Counted from the first letter of the stretch, positions 34,982 through 45,128 are shown. The stretch: DNA of 64,000 nucleotides from Enterobacter sp. C2 (GCF_019880405.1 NZ_CP082269.1:2232001-2296000); one strand, 5' to 3'. The notes: generated by a model from the letters alone, not told the origin. Program-made: numbers and translations.

Positions 34982-37900
34982 ATGATCACAGTTGATGGTA
35001 ATGGCGCGGTCGCCTCGGTGGCGTTCCGAACCAGCGAAGTTATCGCCATATACCCGATTACCCCCAGCTCAACGATGGCCGAGCAGGCAGATGCCTGGGC
35101 GGGCAATGGGCTGAAAAACGTGTGGGGCGATACGCCTCGGGTGGTTGAGATGCAGTCCGAAGCTGGGGCGATTGCCGCCGTGCACGGCGCGTTACAGACG
35201 GGGGCGCTCTCGACCTCCTTTACCTCGTCACAGGGTCTGCTGCTGATGATCCCCACCCTCTACAAGCTGGCGGGTCAGCTGACGCCGTTTGTGTTGCACG
35301 TTGCGGCCCGCACCGTGGCCACCCATGCGCTCTCAATCTTTGGCGATCACTCCGACGTCATGGCCGTGCGCCAGACCGGCTGCGCCATGCTCTGCGCTGG
35401 CAGCGTCCAGGAGGCGCAGGATTTTGCCCTGATCGCCCACATTGCGACCCTGAAAAGCCGGGTGCCCTTTATTCATTTCTTTGACGGTTTTCGCACCTCC
35501 CATGAGATCAACAAAATCGTCCCGATGGCTGATGAGACGATCCGTAGCCTGCTGCCTGGCGATGAGATCGCCGCCCATCGTGCTCGCGCCTTAAACCCGG
35601 ACCACCCGGTGATCCGCGGTACCTCTGCGAACCCGGATACCTATTTCCAGTCTCGCGAGGCGACCAACCCGTGGTACAACGCGGTGTATGCGCACGTTGA
35701 ACAGGCAATGGATGACTTCGCCGAGGCCACTGGCCGCCGCTATCAGCCGTTTGAGTACTACGGCCATCCGCAGGCGGAGCGGGTCATTGTGATTATGGGT
35801 TCTGCGATCGGCACCTGCGAAGAGGTGGTTGATGAGCTGCTAACCCGCCATGAGAAGGTCGGCGTGCTGAAGGTGCGCCTCTATCGTCCCTTCTCGGCCC
35901 AGCATCTGCTGGCGGTGCTGCCTCAGAGTGCTCAGCGCATTGCCGTACTGGATCGCACCAAAGAGCCAGGCGCGCAGGCGGAGCCGCTCTATCTTGATAT
36001 TATGACCGCGCTGGCAGAAGCCTTTAACCAGGGCGAGCGCGATACCCTGCCGCGCGTAATCGGCGGACGCTACGGCCTCTCTTCAAAAGAGTTTGGCCCG
36101 GAGTGCGTGCTGGCTATCTTTAACGCGCTGCGGGCAGAGAAGCCCATGCCGCGCTTTACCGTCGGCATCTATGATGACGTGACCAACCTCTCTCTGCCGC
36201 TGCCGGAGAACACCCTGCCCTCGGCTGCGAAGCTGGAGGCGCTCTTCTACGGCCTGGGCAGCGACGGCAGCGTCTCGGCCACTAAAAACAACATCAAAAT
36301 TATCGGCAACGCCACGCCGTGGTATGCCCAGGGCTACTTCGTCTACGACTCGAAAAAAGCGGGTGGCCTGACGGTATCCCATCTGCGCGTCAGCGAGCAG
36401 CCGATTCGCTCTGCCTATCTGATCTCCCAGGCGGATTTTGTTGGCTGCCACCAGCTGCAGTTTATCGATAAGTACCAGATGGCCGAGCGCCTGAAGCCTG
36501 GCGGGATATTCCTGCTCAATACCCCCTACAGCGCCGACGAGGTGTGGGCGCGGCTGCCGCAGGAGGTACAGGCGGTACTGAACCAGAAGCGGGCCCGCTT
36601 CTATATTATCAATGCGGCGAAGATTGCGCGCGAGTGCGGTCTGGCAGCGCGCATCAACACCGTTATGCAGATGGCGTTTTTCCATCTGACGCAGATTTTG
36701 CCCGGCGACACTGCGCTGGCCGCATTGCAGGGGGCCATTGCCAAAAGCTACAGCAGCAAAGGCCAGGAGCTGGTTGAGCGCAACTGGCAGGCCCTGGCGC
36801 TGGCCCGCGAATCGCTGTTCGAGGTTCCGCTGGAGCAGGTTAACGCTGCCAGCCCGTACCGCCCGCCAGTGGTCAGCGACGCCGCGCCGGACTTTGTGAA
36901 AACCGTCACCGCCGCAATGCTGGCCGGGCTGGGCGATGCACTCCCGGTCTCCGCCCTGCCGCCGGACGGCACCTGGCCGCTGGGTACCACCCGCTGGGAA
37001 AAACGCAATATTGCCGAAGCGATCCCTATCTGGAAGCCGGAGATCTGCACCCAGTGCAACCACTGCGTGGCCGCCTGCCCGCACTCGGCGATCCGCGCAA
37101 AAGTGGTCGCCCCAGAGGCGCTGGAAAATGCCCCTGCCTCTTTACAGTCGCTGGACGTCAAATCCCGCGACATGCGTGGTCAGAAATACGTTCTTCAGGT
37201 CGCGCCGGAAGATTGCACCGGCTGTAACCTCTGCGTCGAAGTGTGTCCGGCCAAAGATCGCCAGAACCCGGAGATCAAGGCCATCAATATGATGTCGCGC
37301 CTTGAGCACGTGGAGGAGGAAAAAGTTAACTATGACGTCTTCCTTGACCTGCCAGAGATGGACCGCAGCACGCTGGAGCGTATCGACATTCGTACTTCGC
37401 AGCTGCTTACCCCACTGTTTGAGTACTCCGGGGCCTGCTCCGGCTGCGGTGAAACGCCATACATCAAGCTGCTGACCCAGCTCTACGGTGACAGGATGCT
37501 GATTGCCAACGCCACCGGCTGCTCCTCGATCTACGGCGGCAACCTGCCCTCTACGCCCTACACCACCGATGCCCACGGGCGCGGTCCAGCGTGGGCTAAC
37601 TCGCTGTTTGAAGATAACGCCGAGTTCGGGTTGGGCTTCCGCCTTACCGTTGATCAGCACCGTCAGCGGGTGATGCGCCTGCTGGAGAGCTTCTCCGAGG
37701 CGATTCCGGCGGAGCTTAACGCGGCGCTGCACGCCGAGGCGACGCCGGAGGTTCGTCGGGAACAGGTTGCCACCCTGCGCCAGCACCTGAGCGGTGTGGC
37801 GGGAGCCGAAGAGCTACTGACGGATGCCGACGCGCTGGTGGAGAAATCCATCTGGCTGATCGGCGGCGACGGCTGGGCCTACGACATTGGCTTTGGCGGG

Positions 37901-38506
37901 CTGGATCACGTCCTGAGCCTGACGGAGAACGTCAACATTCTGGTGCTGGATACCCAGTGTTACTCTAACACCGGCGGTCAGGCCTCGAAGGCAACCCCGC
38001 TGGGGGCGGTAACCAAGTTTGGTGAGCATGGCAAGCGCAAGGCGCGTAAGGATCTGGGCGTCAGCATGATGATGTACGGTCATGTCTACGTGGCGCAGAT
38101 TTCGCTTGGCGCGCAGCTCAACCAGACGGTGAAGGCGATTCAGGAGGCGGAAGCCTATCCGGGGCCGTCGTTGATTATTGCCTACAGCCCTTGCGAAGAG
38201 CACGGCTACGATCTGGCCCTTAGCCACGATCAGATGCGCCAGCTAACGGCAACCGGCTTCTGGCCGCTCTACCGTTTCGATCCGCGTCGTGCCGACGAAG
38301 GCAAGCTGCCGCTGGCGCTGGACTCCCGTCCGCCGTCCGATGCGCTGGCTGATACGCTGCTGAAAGAGCAGCGCTTCCGTCGCCTCAATGCCCAGCAGCC
38401 GGAGGTGGCAGAGCAGCTTTGGAAGGACGCCACTGCCGATCTGCAAAAACGCTATGACTTCCTGGCGCAGCTGGCAGGAAAAGCAGAGAAGAACGCGGCG
38501 GATTAA
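34982..38506 (+). CDS. ydbK: Pyruvate:ferredoxin/flavodoxin oxidoreductase YdbK (NifJ)
   Basis: 1174 residues from ATG 34982, equal to E. coli YdbK; a frame 12 codons longer is not supported. Single-chain PFOR: N-terminal domain starting GNGAVASVAFRTSEVIAIYPITPSS, gamma domain, two [4Fe-4S] motifs CTQCNHCVAACPHSA and CTGCNLCVEVCP (residues about 690-760), then the thiamine-diphosphate domain with CSGCGETPYIKLL and GGDGWAYDIGFGGLDHVL. Oxidises pyruvate to acetyl-CoA and reduces flavodoxin/ferredoxin; in E. coli it is induced by superoxide through SoxS. Confidence 0.97.
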   Translation: MITVDGNGAVASVAFRTSEVIAIYPITPSSTMAEQADAWAGNGLKNVWGDTPRVVEMQSEAGAIAAVHGALQTGALSTSFTSSQGLLLMIPTLYKLAGQLTPFVLHVAARTVATHALSIFGDHSDVMAVRQTGCAMLCAGSVQEAQDFALIAHIATLKSRVPFIHFFDGFRTSHEINKIVPMADETIRSLLPGDEIAAHRARALNPDHPVIRGTSANPDTYFQSREATNPWYNAVYAHVEQAMDDFAEATGRRYQPFEYYGHPQAERVIVIMGSAIGTCEEVVDELLTRHEKVGVLKVRLYRPFSAQHLLAVLPQSAQRIAVLDRTKEPGAQAEPLYLDIMTALAEAFNQGERDTLPRVIGGRYGLSSKEFGPECVLAIFNALRAEKPMPRFTVGIYDDVTNLSLPLPENTLPSAAKLEALFYGLGSDGSVSATKNNIKIIGNATPWYAQGYFVYDSKKAGGLTVSHLRVSEQPIRSAYLISQADFVGCHQLQFIDKYQMAERLKPGGIFLLNTPYSADEVWARLPQEVQAVLNQKRARFYIINAAKIARECGLAARINTVMQMAFFHLTQILPGDTALAALQGAIAKSYSSKGQELVERNWQALALARESLFEVPLEQVNAASPYRPPVVSDAAPDFVKTVTAAMLAGLGDALPVSALPPDGTWPLGTTRWEKRNIAEAIPIWKPEICTQCNHCVAACPHSAIRAKVVAPEALENAPASLQSLDVKSRDMRGQKYVLQVAPEDCTGCNLCVEVCPAKDRQNPEIKAINMMSRLEHVEEEKVNYDVFLDLPEMDRSTLERIDIRTSQLLTPLFEYSGACSGCGETPYIKLLTQLYGDRMLIANATGCSSIYGGNLPSTPYTTDAHGRGPAWANSLFEDNAEFGLGFRLTVDQHRQRVMRLLESFSEAIPAELNAALHAEATPEVRREQVATLRQHLSGVAGAEELLTDADALVEKSIWLIGGDGWAYDIGFGGLDHVLSLTENVNILVLDTQCYSNTGGQASKATPLGAVTKFGEHGKRKARKDLGVSMMMYGHVYVAQISLGAQLNQTVKAIQEAEAYPGPSLIIAYSPCEEHGYDLALSHDQMRQLTATGFWPLYRFDPRRADEGKLPLALDSRPPSDALADTLLKEQRFRRLNAQQPEVAEQLWKDATADLQKRYDFLAQLAGKAEKNAAD

Positions 38507-38514
38507 CATCCTGT

Positions 38515-38539
38515 TTTTGCCCGGCATTGCCGGGCAAAA
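38515..38539 (+). terminator. Terminator after ydbK
   Basis: Perfect arms TTTTGCCCGGCA / TGCCGGGCAAAA with a one-base nominal loop, nine bases after the stop codon. Confidence 0.7.
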
Positions 38540-38583
38540 CGTGTAATAATCTCTCCTGTGCCAGCCTGCCCAGGAGTTTTGCC

Positions 38584-38799
38584 ATGCGCCATCACCCCGT
38601 CGCCTCATCCCGCATCGCCTCCGTAGGCTATGATGAAGCCTCCTGCACGCTGGAGATTTTATTCCATGACCGAAGCTGCTATCAGTATCACGGCGTACCG
38701 CTGCGCATATTCACCCTGTTTTTAACCGTAGTGTCGAAAGGCCGCTTTTATGATGGCGTCGTAAAGGGGAAATTTACCGAGCGGAGAGTGATCCGTTAA
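38584..38799 (+). CDS. KTSC-domain protein
   Basis: 71 residues from ATG 38584 behind AGGAG. The core VASSRIASVGYDEASCTLEILFHDRSCYQYHGVP is the KTSC domain, which occurs alone in small bacterial proteins or fused to lysyl-tRNA synthetase-like and nuclease parts. Ends KGKFTERRVIR. Function unknown. Transcribed after the ydbK terminator. Confidence 0.82.
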   Translation: MRHHPVASSRIASVGYDEASCTLEILFHDRSCYQYHGVPLRIFTLFLTVVSKGRFYDGVVKGKFTERRVIR

Positions 38800-38839
38800 G
38801 CCAGACCGGTTTTCAGGCTTGGTGATGGGAGAACCGTTA

Positions 38840-39184
38840 TCAACACGCGGAGAGATCGAAACGATCGCCTCGCGTTGTCGGATGAGAGATGACAATAAAC
38901 TCCACGGGTAATGCACTGTCGTTCCTGGCCTGATGTTTTGCTCCCGGCGGAATTTCAACTCCCTGCCGGGCCTTGATTTCATGTTTAACCCCTTCCAGCT
39001 CCATGGTCAGATTCCCCTCAAGAACGTAAAAAAACTGTCTGGACACCGAGTGAAAGTGCCGCTTTTCGTGCGTATATGGAGGCATTTTTTCATGAATAAT
39101 AAGCATGTCCTGCCGGTTGAGCAGATACCACCCGTCGCAATTATCGCCCCAGATATAATGCTCCGCGTTCTCTTTTGAAATCAT
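38840..39184 (-). CDS. Cupin-domain protein
   Basis: 114-residue single-domain cupin. Motif 1 is seen as HEKRHFHSVSRQFFYVLEGNLTMEL (two His and a Glu-equivalent for the metal) and motif 2 as PPGAKHQARNDS. AGGAGAAGGA precedes the ATG. Small cupins of this type may be enzymes or sugar/effector sensors. It stands alone between two plus-strand genes; no substrate can be inferred. Confidence 0.82.
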   Translation of the reverse strand: MISKENAEHYIWGDNCDGWYLLNRQDMLIIHEKMPPYTHEKRHFHSVSRQFFYVLEGNLTMELEGVKHEIKARQGVEIPPGAKHQARNDSALPVEFIVISHPTTRGDRFDLSAC

Positions 39185-39367
39185 GGTCCTTCTCCTGTTT
39201 ACACTCTTCGTTCAAACCTGGCTAAAGCGATTACTTATTGAGCAAATGTGAAGTTCGTATATCAATTGTTGATATTGGGGAATCTATAGTTTTGTAAACG
39301 TATAGAAATTGTCAACACATGATCGTTAGGCATTTCATTTCCCATAGGGTAAGAGTCAAAAACTATC

Positions 39368-39949
39368 ATGAAGCAAAAGCTTGTATTGACCGATGAAGAT
39401 TTACTGGCAAAAGGTAACGATCGCTACGTCTTCCAGCATCCACACGATAGTCAGCTGCTGATTAAAGTGGTTATTCCCGGTATTGTGAAATACAAAAGTA
39501 AAGTGCGTGAAGTCTATCGGGATGTCAAAGAGTGCAAGCCGAATAACCAAACGGACTCGCTTTATATCCAAAAGATTGAAGGCCTTGTTGAAACAAACAG
39601 GGGCGTAGGACAAGTTATTGTGAAGGAGTGCGATGAGCATAGCGATATCGCGCCAACGCTTTATCAGCTTGCGCTGAACAAAGAGCTTGATGCCGGTAAG
39701 CTGCAAAAGCTGAACGCGTTTTTAGCATGGTTTGTCACTACCGGCGTCATTATTAACTCCCTGCACTGTAAAAACATCGTCTACGCCTGGGACAGCGCGC
39801 GCCAGGAATATCGTTTCAAGGTTATTGATGGGTTCGGTGACAAAACGCTTTTTCAACTCAGCAAGCTTTCAGGGGTCATACGCGATAAAAACAAGCTCAA
39901 ATGTCTTAAGCGGATGCTCAGAGACTTGAACAGACTGCAACAGGCGTAA
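39368..39949 (+). CDS. YrbL-like (PhoP-network) kinase-fold protein
   Basis: 193 residues of the YrbL family (PF10707 as recalled): KGNDRYVFQHPHDSQLLIKVVIPG resembles the start of a kinase N-lobe with the Lys of strand 3 (LLIKV), VRREY-like KVREVYRDVKEC, and HCKNIVYAWDSARQEYRFKVIDGFGD in place of a catalytic loop and metal site. E. coli yrbL is regulated by PhoP; biochemical role unknown. No good ribosome site before the ATG. Codon use is AT-richer than the backbone, and together with the next locus it suggests acquired DNA. Confidence 0.75.
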   Translation: MKQKLVLTDEDLLAKGNDRYVFQHPHDSQLLIKVVIPGIVKYKSKVREVYRDVKECKPNNQTDSLYIQKIEGLVETNRGVGQVIVKECDEHSDIAPTLYQLALNKELDAGKLQKLNAFLAWFVTTGVIINSLHCKNIVYAWDSARQEYRFKVIDGFGDKTLFQLSKLSGVIRDKNKLKCLKRMLRDLNRLQQA

Positions 39950-39952
39950 GCA

Positions 39953-39978
39953 GCCACCCCCTATTTATAGGGGGTGGC
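39953..39978 (+). terminator. Hairpin after the YrbL-like gene
   Basis: Perfect 12-base arms GCCACCCCCTAT / ATAGGGGGTGGC; no T run. Confidence 0.6.
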
Positions 39979-40078
39979 GAGCGCCTCTCATACCTTAGCT
40001 ACAATGCCTGCGGCCTCCCCCTACTCCCGCTCTTTACAACGTATCCAGAACGATCGTCTGCGCGCCCTGTCATCAATC

Positions 40079-40092
40079 AGAACGTTCCAATT
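40079..40092. promoter_or_regulatory. TreR operator candidate upstream of treF
   Basis: AGAACGTTCCAATT: the reverse complement shares AATTGGAACGTTC with the site before treB. CG-centred palindrome GAACGTTC, suited to a LacI-family repressor; about 90 bases before treF. Confidence 0.65.
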
Positions 40093-40183
40093 TTGCCTTT
40101 TAGGTGCTAGAGTTTAAACAAAATGATGCCAGGCTTTTTATTCCATCATACTTATCGCATGATATTTATTGAAAAAGGCTTAT

Positions 40184-41803
40184 ATGATCACTGTAAACTC
40201 GAATACGAAAGAACGATACAGTAAAACCATAGAAAAGTTTTTAAATGACAACCACAGAGAGAACTGGTTGAATTTATATTACCATTTCTCTGCCCTGGAC
40301 TATCAAAACCCCGTATTGACCCCAGCGGATCTTTACCAAGAGCTATTCCATGCCGTACAACTGGCCAGAGTGTTTCCTGATGGCAAGACATTTGCTGACT
40401 GCACGGCTAAAATGGCACCCGAGCTTATTTTAGAGCAATATCGGGCAAGGTCTTCCCTTCCTGATTTCAACCTGGCACTGTTCGTTCATGAGCACTTTTA
40501 CACTCCCTATGTGAACGAAAGCAATTATGTTTCCGATAGCCCGAAGTCTTTACAAAAACATATTGAAGATCTCTGGCCCATACTGACCAAGGTTTCGGTA
40601 AAAAATGAGTACTCCTCGCTGCTGGACCTCCCTTACCCGTATATCGTGCCGGGGGGTCGTTTTGGTGAGACTTTTTACTGGGATTCGTACTTCGCCATGC
40701 TTGGCTTCGTCGACAGTGGTCGCCCTGATTTATTGAAAGATATGACCGATAATTTTGCATGGTTAATAGATCAGTACGGTCATATCCCCAACGGCAACAG
40801 GACCTATTTCCTTAGCCGCTCTCACCCGCCTGTTTTTTCGCTGATGTTAGAGCTGATAGAGGAAAAGGGACTCGCAAATGCTGATGATTATATTGAGCAG
40901 TTGCTAAGAGAGTACAGTTTTTGGATGGAAGGCAGTAATAAAATAGTGCCCGGCCAGGCTTTGCGGCATGTTGTAGCCCTGGATGATGGTTCGATACTCA
41001 ATCGCTATTGGGATGAAAGAGACAGCCCACGGGATGAATCATGGGCCGAAGATATTGAAACGGCTAACATAAGCGGCCGTGAACACAGGGAGGTTTATCG
41101 CGAACTGCGCTCGGCCGCAGCCTCAGGCTGGGATTTTTCATCACGCTGGCTAGATGAAACCAACTTGCTCAGTAGTATAAGAACTACCGCATTTATCCCA
41201 ATAGATTTAAACGCGTTTCTGTTTAATCTTGAGAGAAAAATTTCTGAAATCCTATTGAGAACGGGAAAAACCAATCAGTCCAAAGAGTTTAGATCAATCT
41301 ATCTCAGGCGTAAAAAAGCTATCAATAAGCATCTGTGGGATAGCGCTTCCGGGGTATATCGTGACTATGACTGGGAGAATAAATGTTTTGGCGCGTTCTC
41401 GGCCGCTTCTCTGACGCCCTTTTTCGTAAAAATGAGTTCGGAAAAAAAAGCACACTCTTCAGTCCAGGCTGTAAGAAACACGCTGCTCACCCCTGGAGGC
41501 ATTCTCAGTACCGCTTTAGATACCGGGGAGCAATGGGATAAACCCAATGCCTGGGCTCCTCTACAGTGGATGGCAGTGATTGGCTTTGAAAATTATGGCG
41601 AGAAAGAGCTGGCTCAGGAAATAGCGACTAACTGGATCCACACGGTTGACCAGTTTTATCAAAAACACCATAAACTGGTTGAAAAATATGACATAACTAA
41701 TAAAGAAAGTCTTCCAGGCGGAGGGGGTGAATATCCGTTACAGGATGGTTTTGCATGGACTAATGGCGTTACCTATCAACTCTTAATGAGATACAGCAAT
41801 TAA
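40184..41803 (+). CDS. treF: Cytoplasmic trehalase TreF (GH37)
   Basis: 539 residues from ATG 40184 with AAGG in front; a TTG five codons earlier is possible. GH37 signatures are complete: PGGRFGETFYWDSYF (signature 1), QWDKPNAWAPLQW (signature 2) and the glycine-rich GGGGEYPLQDGFAWTNGV at the C-terminus with the catalytic Glu; the acid Asp lies in ASGWDFSSRW. No signal peptide, so it cleaves trehalose to two glucose inside the cell. E. coli TreF has 549 residues. An operator-like palindrome precedes it, matching the one before treB, so it appears co-regulated with PTS uptake. The gene is AT-richer than the backbone. Confidence 0.9.
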   Translation: MITVNSNTKERYSKTIEKFLNDNHRENWLNLYYHFSALDYQNPVLTPADLYQELFHAVQLARVFPDGKTFADCTAKMAPELILEQYRARSSLPDFNLALFVHEHFYTPYVNESNYVSDSPKSLQKHIEDLWPILTKVSVKNEYSSLLDLPYPYIVPGGRFGETFYWDSYFAMLGFVDSGRPDLLKDMTDNFAWLIDQYGHIPNGNRTYFLSRSHPPVFSLMLELIEEKGLANADDYIEQLLREYSFWMEGSNKIVPGQALRHVVALDDGSILNRYWDERDSPRDESWAEDIETANISGREHREVYRELRSAAASGWDFSSRWLDETNLLSSIRTTAFIPIDLNAFLFNLERKISEILLRTGKTNQSKEFRSIYLRRKKAINKHLWDSASGVYRDYDWENKCFGAFSAASLTPFFVKMSSEKKAHSSVQAVRNTLLTPGGILSTALDTGEQWDKPNAWAPLQWMAVIGFENYGEKELAQEIATNWIHTVDQFYQKHHKLVEKYDITNKESLPGGGGEYPLQDGFAWTNGVTYQLLMRYSN

Positions 41804-41880
41804 ATAGTGCAGTTCGTTAACCTGACGTTTTACCCAAGCACACTTTAAGAAACAACAAATATAGTGTGATCTCGCTCGAC

Positions 41881-41894
41881 AATTGGAACGTTCC
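41881..41894. promoter_or_regulatory. TreR operator candidate upstream of treB
   Basis: AATTGGAACGTTCC holds the perfect palindrome GGAACGTTCC, 77 bases before the treB start; same core as the site before treF in reverse orientation. Confidence 0.7.
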
Positions 41895-41970
41895 TACTTA
41901 CGCAAAAAATCACTCGTCACTAAGATGAGCACTACTTAAAACCGTCTTACTAATGTGTTGGACATTGACT

Positions 41971-43392
41971 ATGGCTAAGAAAGCAAATATTCAAGATATT
42001 GATAAGCTTATACTTCTGGTTGGCGGCGTTGACAATATTGCAGCGGTAACCCACTGCATCACCCGGCTTCGCTTCGTTCTGAACGATGCATCCAAAGCAC
42101 AGCCGAAAGAAATTGAAGCGCTGCCAATGGTTAAGGGCTGCTTTACTAATGCCGGGCAGTTTCAGGTCGTCATTGGTACCGATGTCGATGACTGGTACCA
42201 GGTGCTGCTGAAACAAACGCAAATGACCGGCATGGATAAAGAAAGCGCTAAACGCGTTGCCCGTCAAAACATGAAATGGCACGAAAGCCTGATCTCTCAT
42301 CTGGCTGAAATATTCTTTCCTCTGCTGCCAGCCCTTATCAGTGGTGGTTTGATTTTAGGTTTTCGTAATGTCATCGGCGATCTGCCATTACATAATAATG
42401 AACCCCTGATTAACGCGTCAGCGGTGTGGAAAAATATCTACGATTTCCTGTGGTTGATTGGTGAGGCGATATTCTTTTACATCCCGGTAGGTATTTGCTG
42501 GTCGGTGATGCGAAAAATGGGGGGTACACCGATACTCGGTATCGTACTCGGCATCACCCTGGTTTCGCCGCAGTTGATGAATGCTTACATGCTGGGACAG
42601 CAGGTGCCAGAAATATGGGATTTTGGCCTGTTTACCATTGAAAAAGTAGGTTATCAGGCACAGGTGATCCCCTCTGTACTGGCAGCAATGGCCCTCGCGT
42701 GGTTGGAAATCAATCTTAAGCGTATTGTGCCCGACTATCTTTCACTGGTGATCGTGCCGGTCGTGTCGCTGATTATTGCTGTTTTTCTGGCCCATACCCT
42801 TATCGGTCCCTTTGGCCGAATCGTCGGCGATGGTATCGCGTGGGGCGTCAGCCATCTGATGACGGGTCCTTTCGCCCCTATCGGTTCAGCGCTGTTTGGT
42901 TTCCTGTATGCGCCGCTCGTAATCACCGGTGTACATCAGACCACGCTGGCAATCGACCTTCAGCTTATCCAGAACATGGGTGGCACACCGGTCTGGCCGA
43001 TCATTGCCCTCTCTAATATGGCGCAGGCCTCCGCCGTACTCGGCATTATATTAATCAGTAAAAAAACAAACGAGCGTGAAATTTCCGTTCCCGCCGCTGT
43101 TTCCGCCTACCTCGGCGTCACCGAGCCCGCGATGTATGGCATCAACATGAAATATCGCTTTCCGATGCTGTGCGGCATGGTGGGTTCCAGCTGCGCCGGT
43201 CTGGTCTGTGGTCTCTTCGGCGTAACCGCCAGTGGCATCGGCGTCGGTGGTTTACCGGCGATCCTCTCAATACAAACGCGTTACTGGTCTGTCTTCGGCG
43301 CGGCAATGATGGTTGCCATTGTGATCCCACTGGTGCTGACCATCGCTATCTACAAGAGAAAACAGGCTTCAGGCAAGCTTCTGGTTGTTTAA
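41971..43392 (+). CDS. treB: Trehalose PTS permease TreB (EIIBC)
   Basis: 473 residues from ATG 41971 (MAKKANIQDIDKL), as E. coli TreB. EIIB domain with the phosphorylated Cys in THCITRLRFVL (about Cys27) and an EIIC membrane domain with about ten spans (FFPLLPALISGGLILGFRN, APLVITGVHQTTLAIDLQLI with the conserved substrate-site Gly-His, GVTEPAMYGIN). Takes up trehalose as trehalose-6-phosphate; EIIA is supplied by the glucose system. Followed by treC after 18 bases. Confidence 0.95.
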   Translation: MAKKANIQDIDKLILLVGGVDNIAAVTHCITRLRFVLNDASKAQPKEIEALPMVKGCFTNAGQFQVVIGTDVDDWYQVLLKQTQMTGMDKESAKRVARQNMKWHESLISHLAEIFFPLLPALISGGLILGFRNVIGDLPLHNNEPLINASAVWKNIYDFLWLIGEAIFFYIPVGICWSVMRKMGGTPILGIVLGITLVSPQLMNAYMLGQQVPEIWDFGLFTIEKVGYQAQVIPSVLAAMALAWLEINLKRIVPDYLSLVIVPVVSLIIAVFLAHTLIGPFGRIVGDGIAWGVSHLMTGPFAPIGSALFGFLYAPLVITGVHQTTLAIDLQLIQNMGGTPVWPIIALSNMAQASAVLGIILISKKTNEREISVPAAVSAYLGVTEPAMYGINMKYRFPMLCGMVGSSCAGLVCGLFGVTASGIGVGGLPAILSIQTRYWSVFGAAMMVAIVIPLVLTIAIYKRKQASGKLLVV

Positions 43393-43410
43393 TAGAGGAA
43401 CAATGGACAC

Positions 43411-45063
43411 ATGAAAAATGATATCCACTGGTGGCAAAACGGCGTTATCTACCAGATCTACCCACGCAGTTTTCAGGACAGTACAGGAAACGGCATCGGT
43501 GATATCAATGGTATCACCCGTCGCCTGGATTACCTGCAGTGGCTGGGCGTCAGCGCCATCTGGCTGACGCCAATCTACTCTTCGCCCCAGATAGACAATG
43601 GCTATGACGTTGCGGACTATTACGATATCGATCCTCTGTTCGGCACCATGGAAGATTTCGATAATCTGATTGCGGCCGCCCATGAACGGCAGATAAAAGT
43701 GGTTATGGATATGGTGTTTAACCATACTTCAACGCAGCATGCCTGGTTCAAATCGGCCGCTGGCGATCGCCTGAGCCCTTGGCGCGATTTTTATATCTGG
43801 CGCGACGGAAAAGGAGCCCTGCCGCCTAATAACTGGCACTCAAAATTTGGCGGAAGCGCGTGGCAGTGGCATGAAGAGAGCCAGCAATACTATCTGCACT
43901 CTTTTTCCCCTGAGCAGGCCGATCTCAACTGGGAGAACCCGGACGTGCGTAACGCGTTAAAAGCGGTATGTCACTTCTGGGCGGATAAAGGGATCGACGG
44001 ACTGCGGCTGGATGTCATTAACCTGGTTTCGAAGCATCCCGATTTTCCGGACGATCACGAAGGAGACGGCCGTCGCTACTACACCGACGGACCCGCCATT
44101 CATGATTTTCTGGAAGAGATGAGCCGGGATGTTTTTCAACCCCGCGGGCTAATGACGGTCGGCGAAATGTCATCCACACAGCTGGCTCACTGCCAGCGTT
44201 ACGCTCGGCTGGATGGCAAAGAGCTGTCGATGACCTTTAATTTCCACCATCTTAAAATAGATTATGATGAGGGCAAAAAGTGGAACCGCGGTACGCCAGA
44301 TCGCGTTCATCTGAAAAAGATATTTGCAGAGTGGCAGCGCGGCATGCATGGCCTGGCATGGAATGCGCTCTTCTGGTGTAATCACGATCAGCCACGCATC
44401 GTCTCCCGCCTGGGTGACGACGGCCCTCTGCGTGAAGTTTCTGCAAAAATGCTGGCGATGGTATTACATGGTATGCAGGGCACGCCTTATATTTTTCAGG
44501 GTGAAGAGATTGGGATGACCGATCCGCATTTTAAGCATATCGATCACTATCGCGATGTAGAGAGCCTTAATATTTATCAAACTCTTATTGCAGCGGGTAT
44601 CTCTGAGGAGCACGTTCTGGCGATCCTGGAGAAGAAGTCGCGTGATAACAGCAGAACGCCCGTGCAATGGGACAATAGCGTTAACGCAGGCTTCACCAGT
44701 GGTAAAAGCTGGATTGACGTAGCAGAGAATTATGATGTCATTAACGTTGAGCAGGAACGGTTGAATGAACAATCTGTTCTGAATACCTATCGCCGTTTAA
44801 TTGCGCTGCGAAAAAGCCTACCTGTATTGACGCTTGGCGATTATACCGATATGGATCCGCTGAGTGAGCGCATCTGGTGCTACAAACGAGAGGATAAAGA
44901 TAATAGCTTATTGGTGCTGGCTAATCTCACACCTGATACAGTCGCAATTGATGACTATTTTGGCGAGGAAGAACGCTGGCGTCTGCTGTACGGTAATTAT
45001 GATAGCACTCAGGATAGTGTAGATTCACTGCGTCCTTATGAATGCATGTGGTGGATAAAATAA
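43411..45063 (+). CDS. treC: Trehalose-6-phosphate hydrolase TreC (GH13)
   Basis: 550 residues (E. coli TreC 551). GH13 regions I-IV: DMVFNHTS, GLRLDVINLV (nucleophile Asp), TVGEMSS (acid Glu) and FWCNHDQPRIVSR. Start YQIYPRSFQDSTGNGIGDINGI is typical. Splits trehalose-6-phosphate to glucose and glucose-6-phosphate. Operon with treB. A CCGACGT/ACGTCGG hairpin (45086-45113) lies in the gap to the convergent treR and may terminate both. Confidence 0.96.
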   Translation: MKNDIHWWQNGVIYQIYPRSFQDSTGNGIGDINGITRRLDYLQWLGVSAIWLTPIYSSPQIDNGYDVADYYDIDPLFGTMEDFDNLIAAAHERQIKVVMDMVFNHTSTQHAWFKSAAGDRLSPWRDFYIWRDGKGALPPNNWHSKFGGSAWQWHEESQQYYLHSFSPEQADLNWENPDVRNALKAVCHFWADKGIDGLRLDVINLVSKHPDFPDDHEGDGRRYYTDGPAIHDFLEEMSRDVFQPRGLMTVGEMSSTQLAHCQRYARLDGKELSMTFNFHHLKIDYDEGKKWNRGTPDRVHLKKIFAEWQRGMHGLAWNALFWCNHDQPRIVSRLGDDGPLREVSAKMLAMVLHGMQGTPYIFQGEEIGMTDPHFKHIDHYRDVESLNIYQTLIAAGISEEHVLAILEKKSRDNSRTPVQWDNSVNAGFTSGKSWIDVAENYDVINVEQERLNEQSVLNTYRRLIALRKSLPVLTLGDYTDMDPLSERIWCYKREDKDNSLLVLANLTPDTVAIDDYFGEEERWRLLYGNYDSTQDSVDSLRPYECMWWIK

Positions 45064-45128
45064 CCCGCTTTCACAAAGAGTAATGCCGACGTCTATTTGA
45101 TGATACACGTCGGTAATCGCTACGTTCA

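Noticed and set aside
36083-37084. Long minus-strand frame (333 codons) inside ydbK
   Set aside because: Shadow of a GC-rich gene; composition is Arg/Gly/Ala-rich without any family motif.
40169-40183. TTG start five codons upstream of the treF ATG
   Set aside because: The ATG at 40184 has an AAGG motif at good spacing; the TTG has none.
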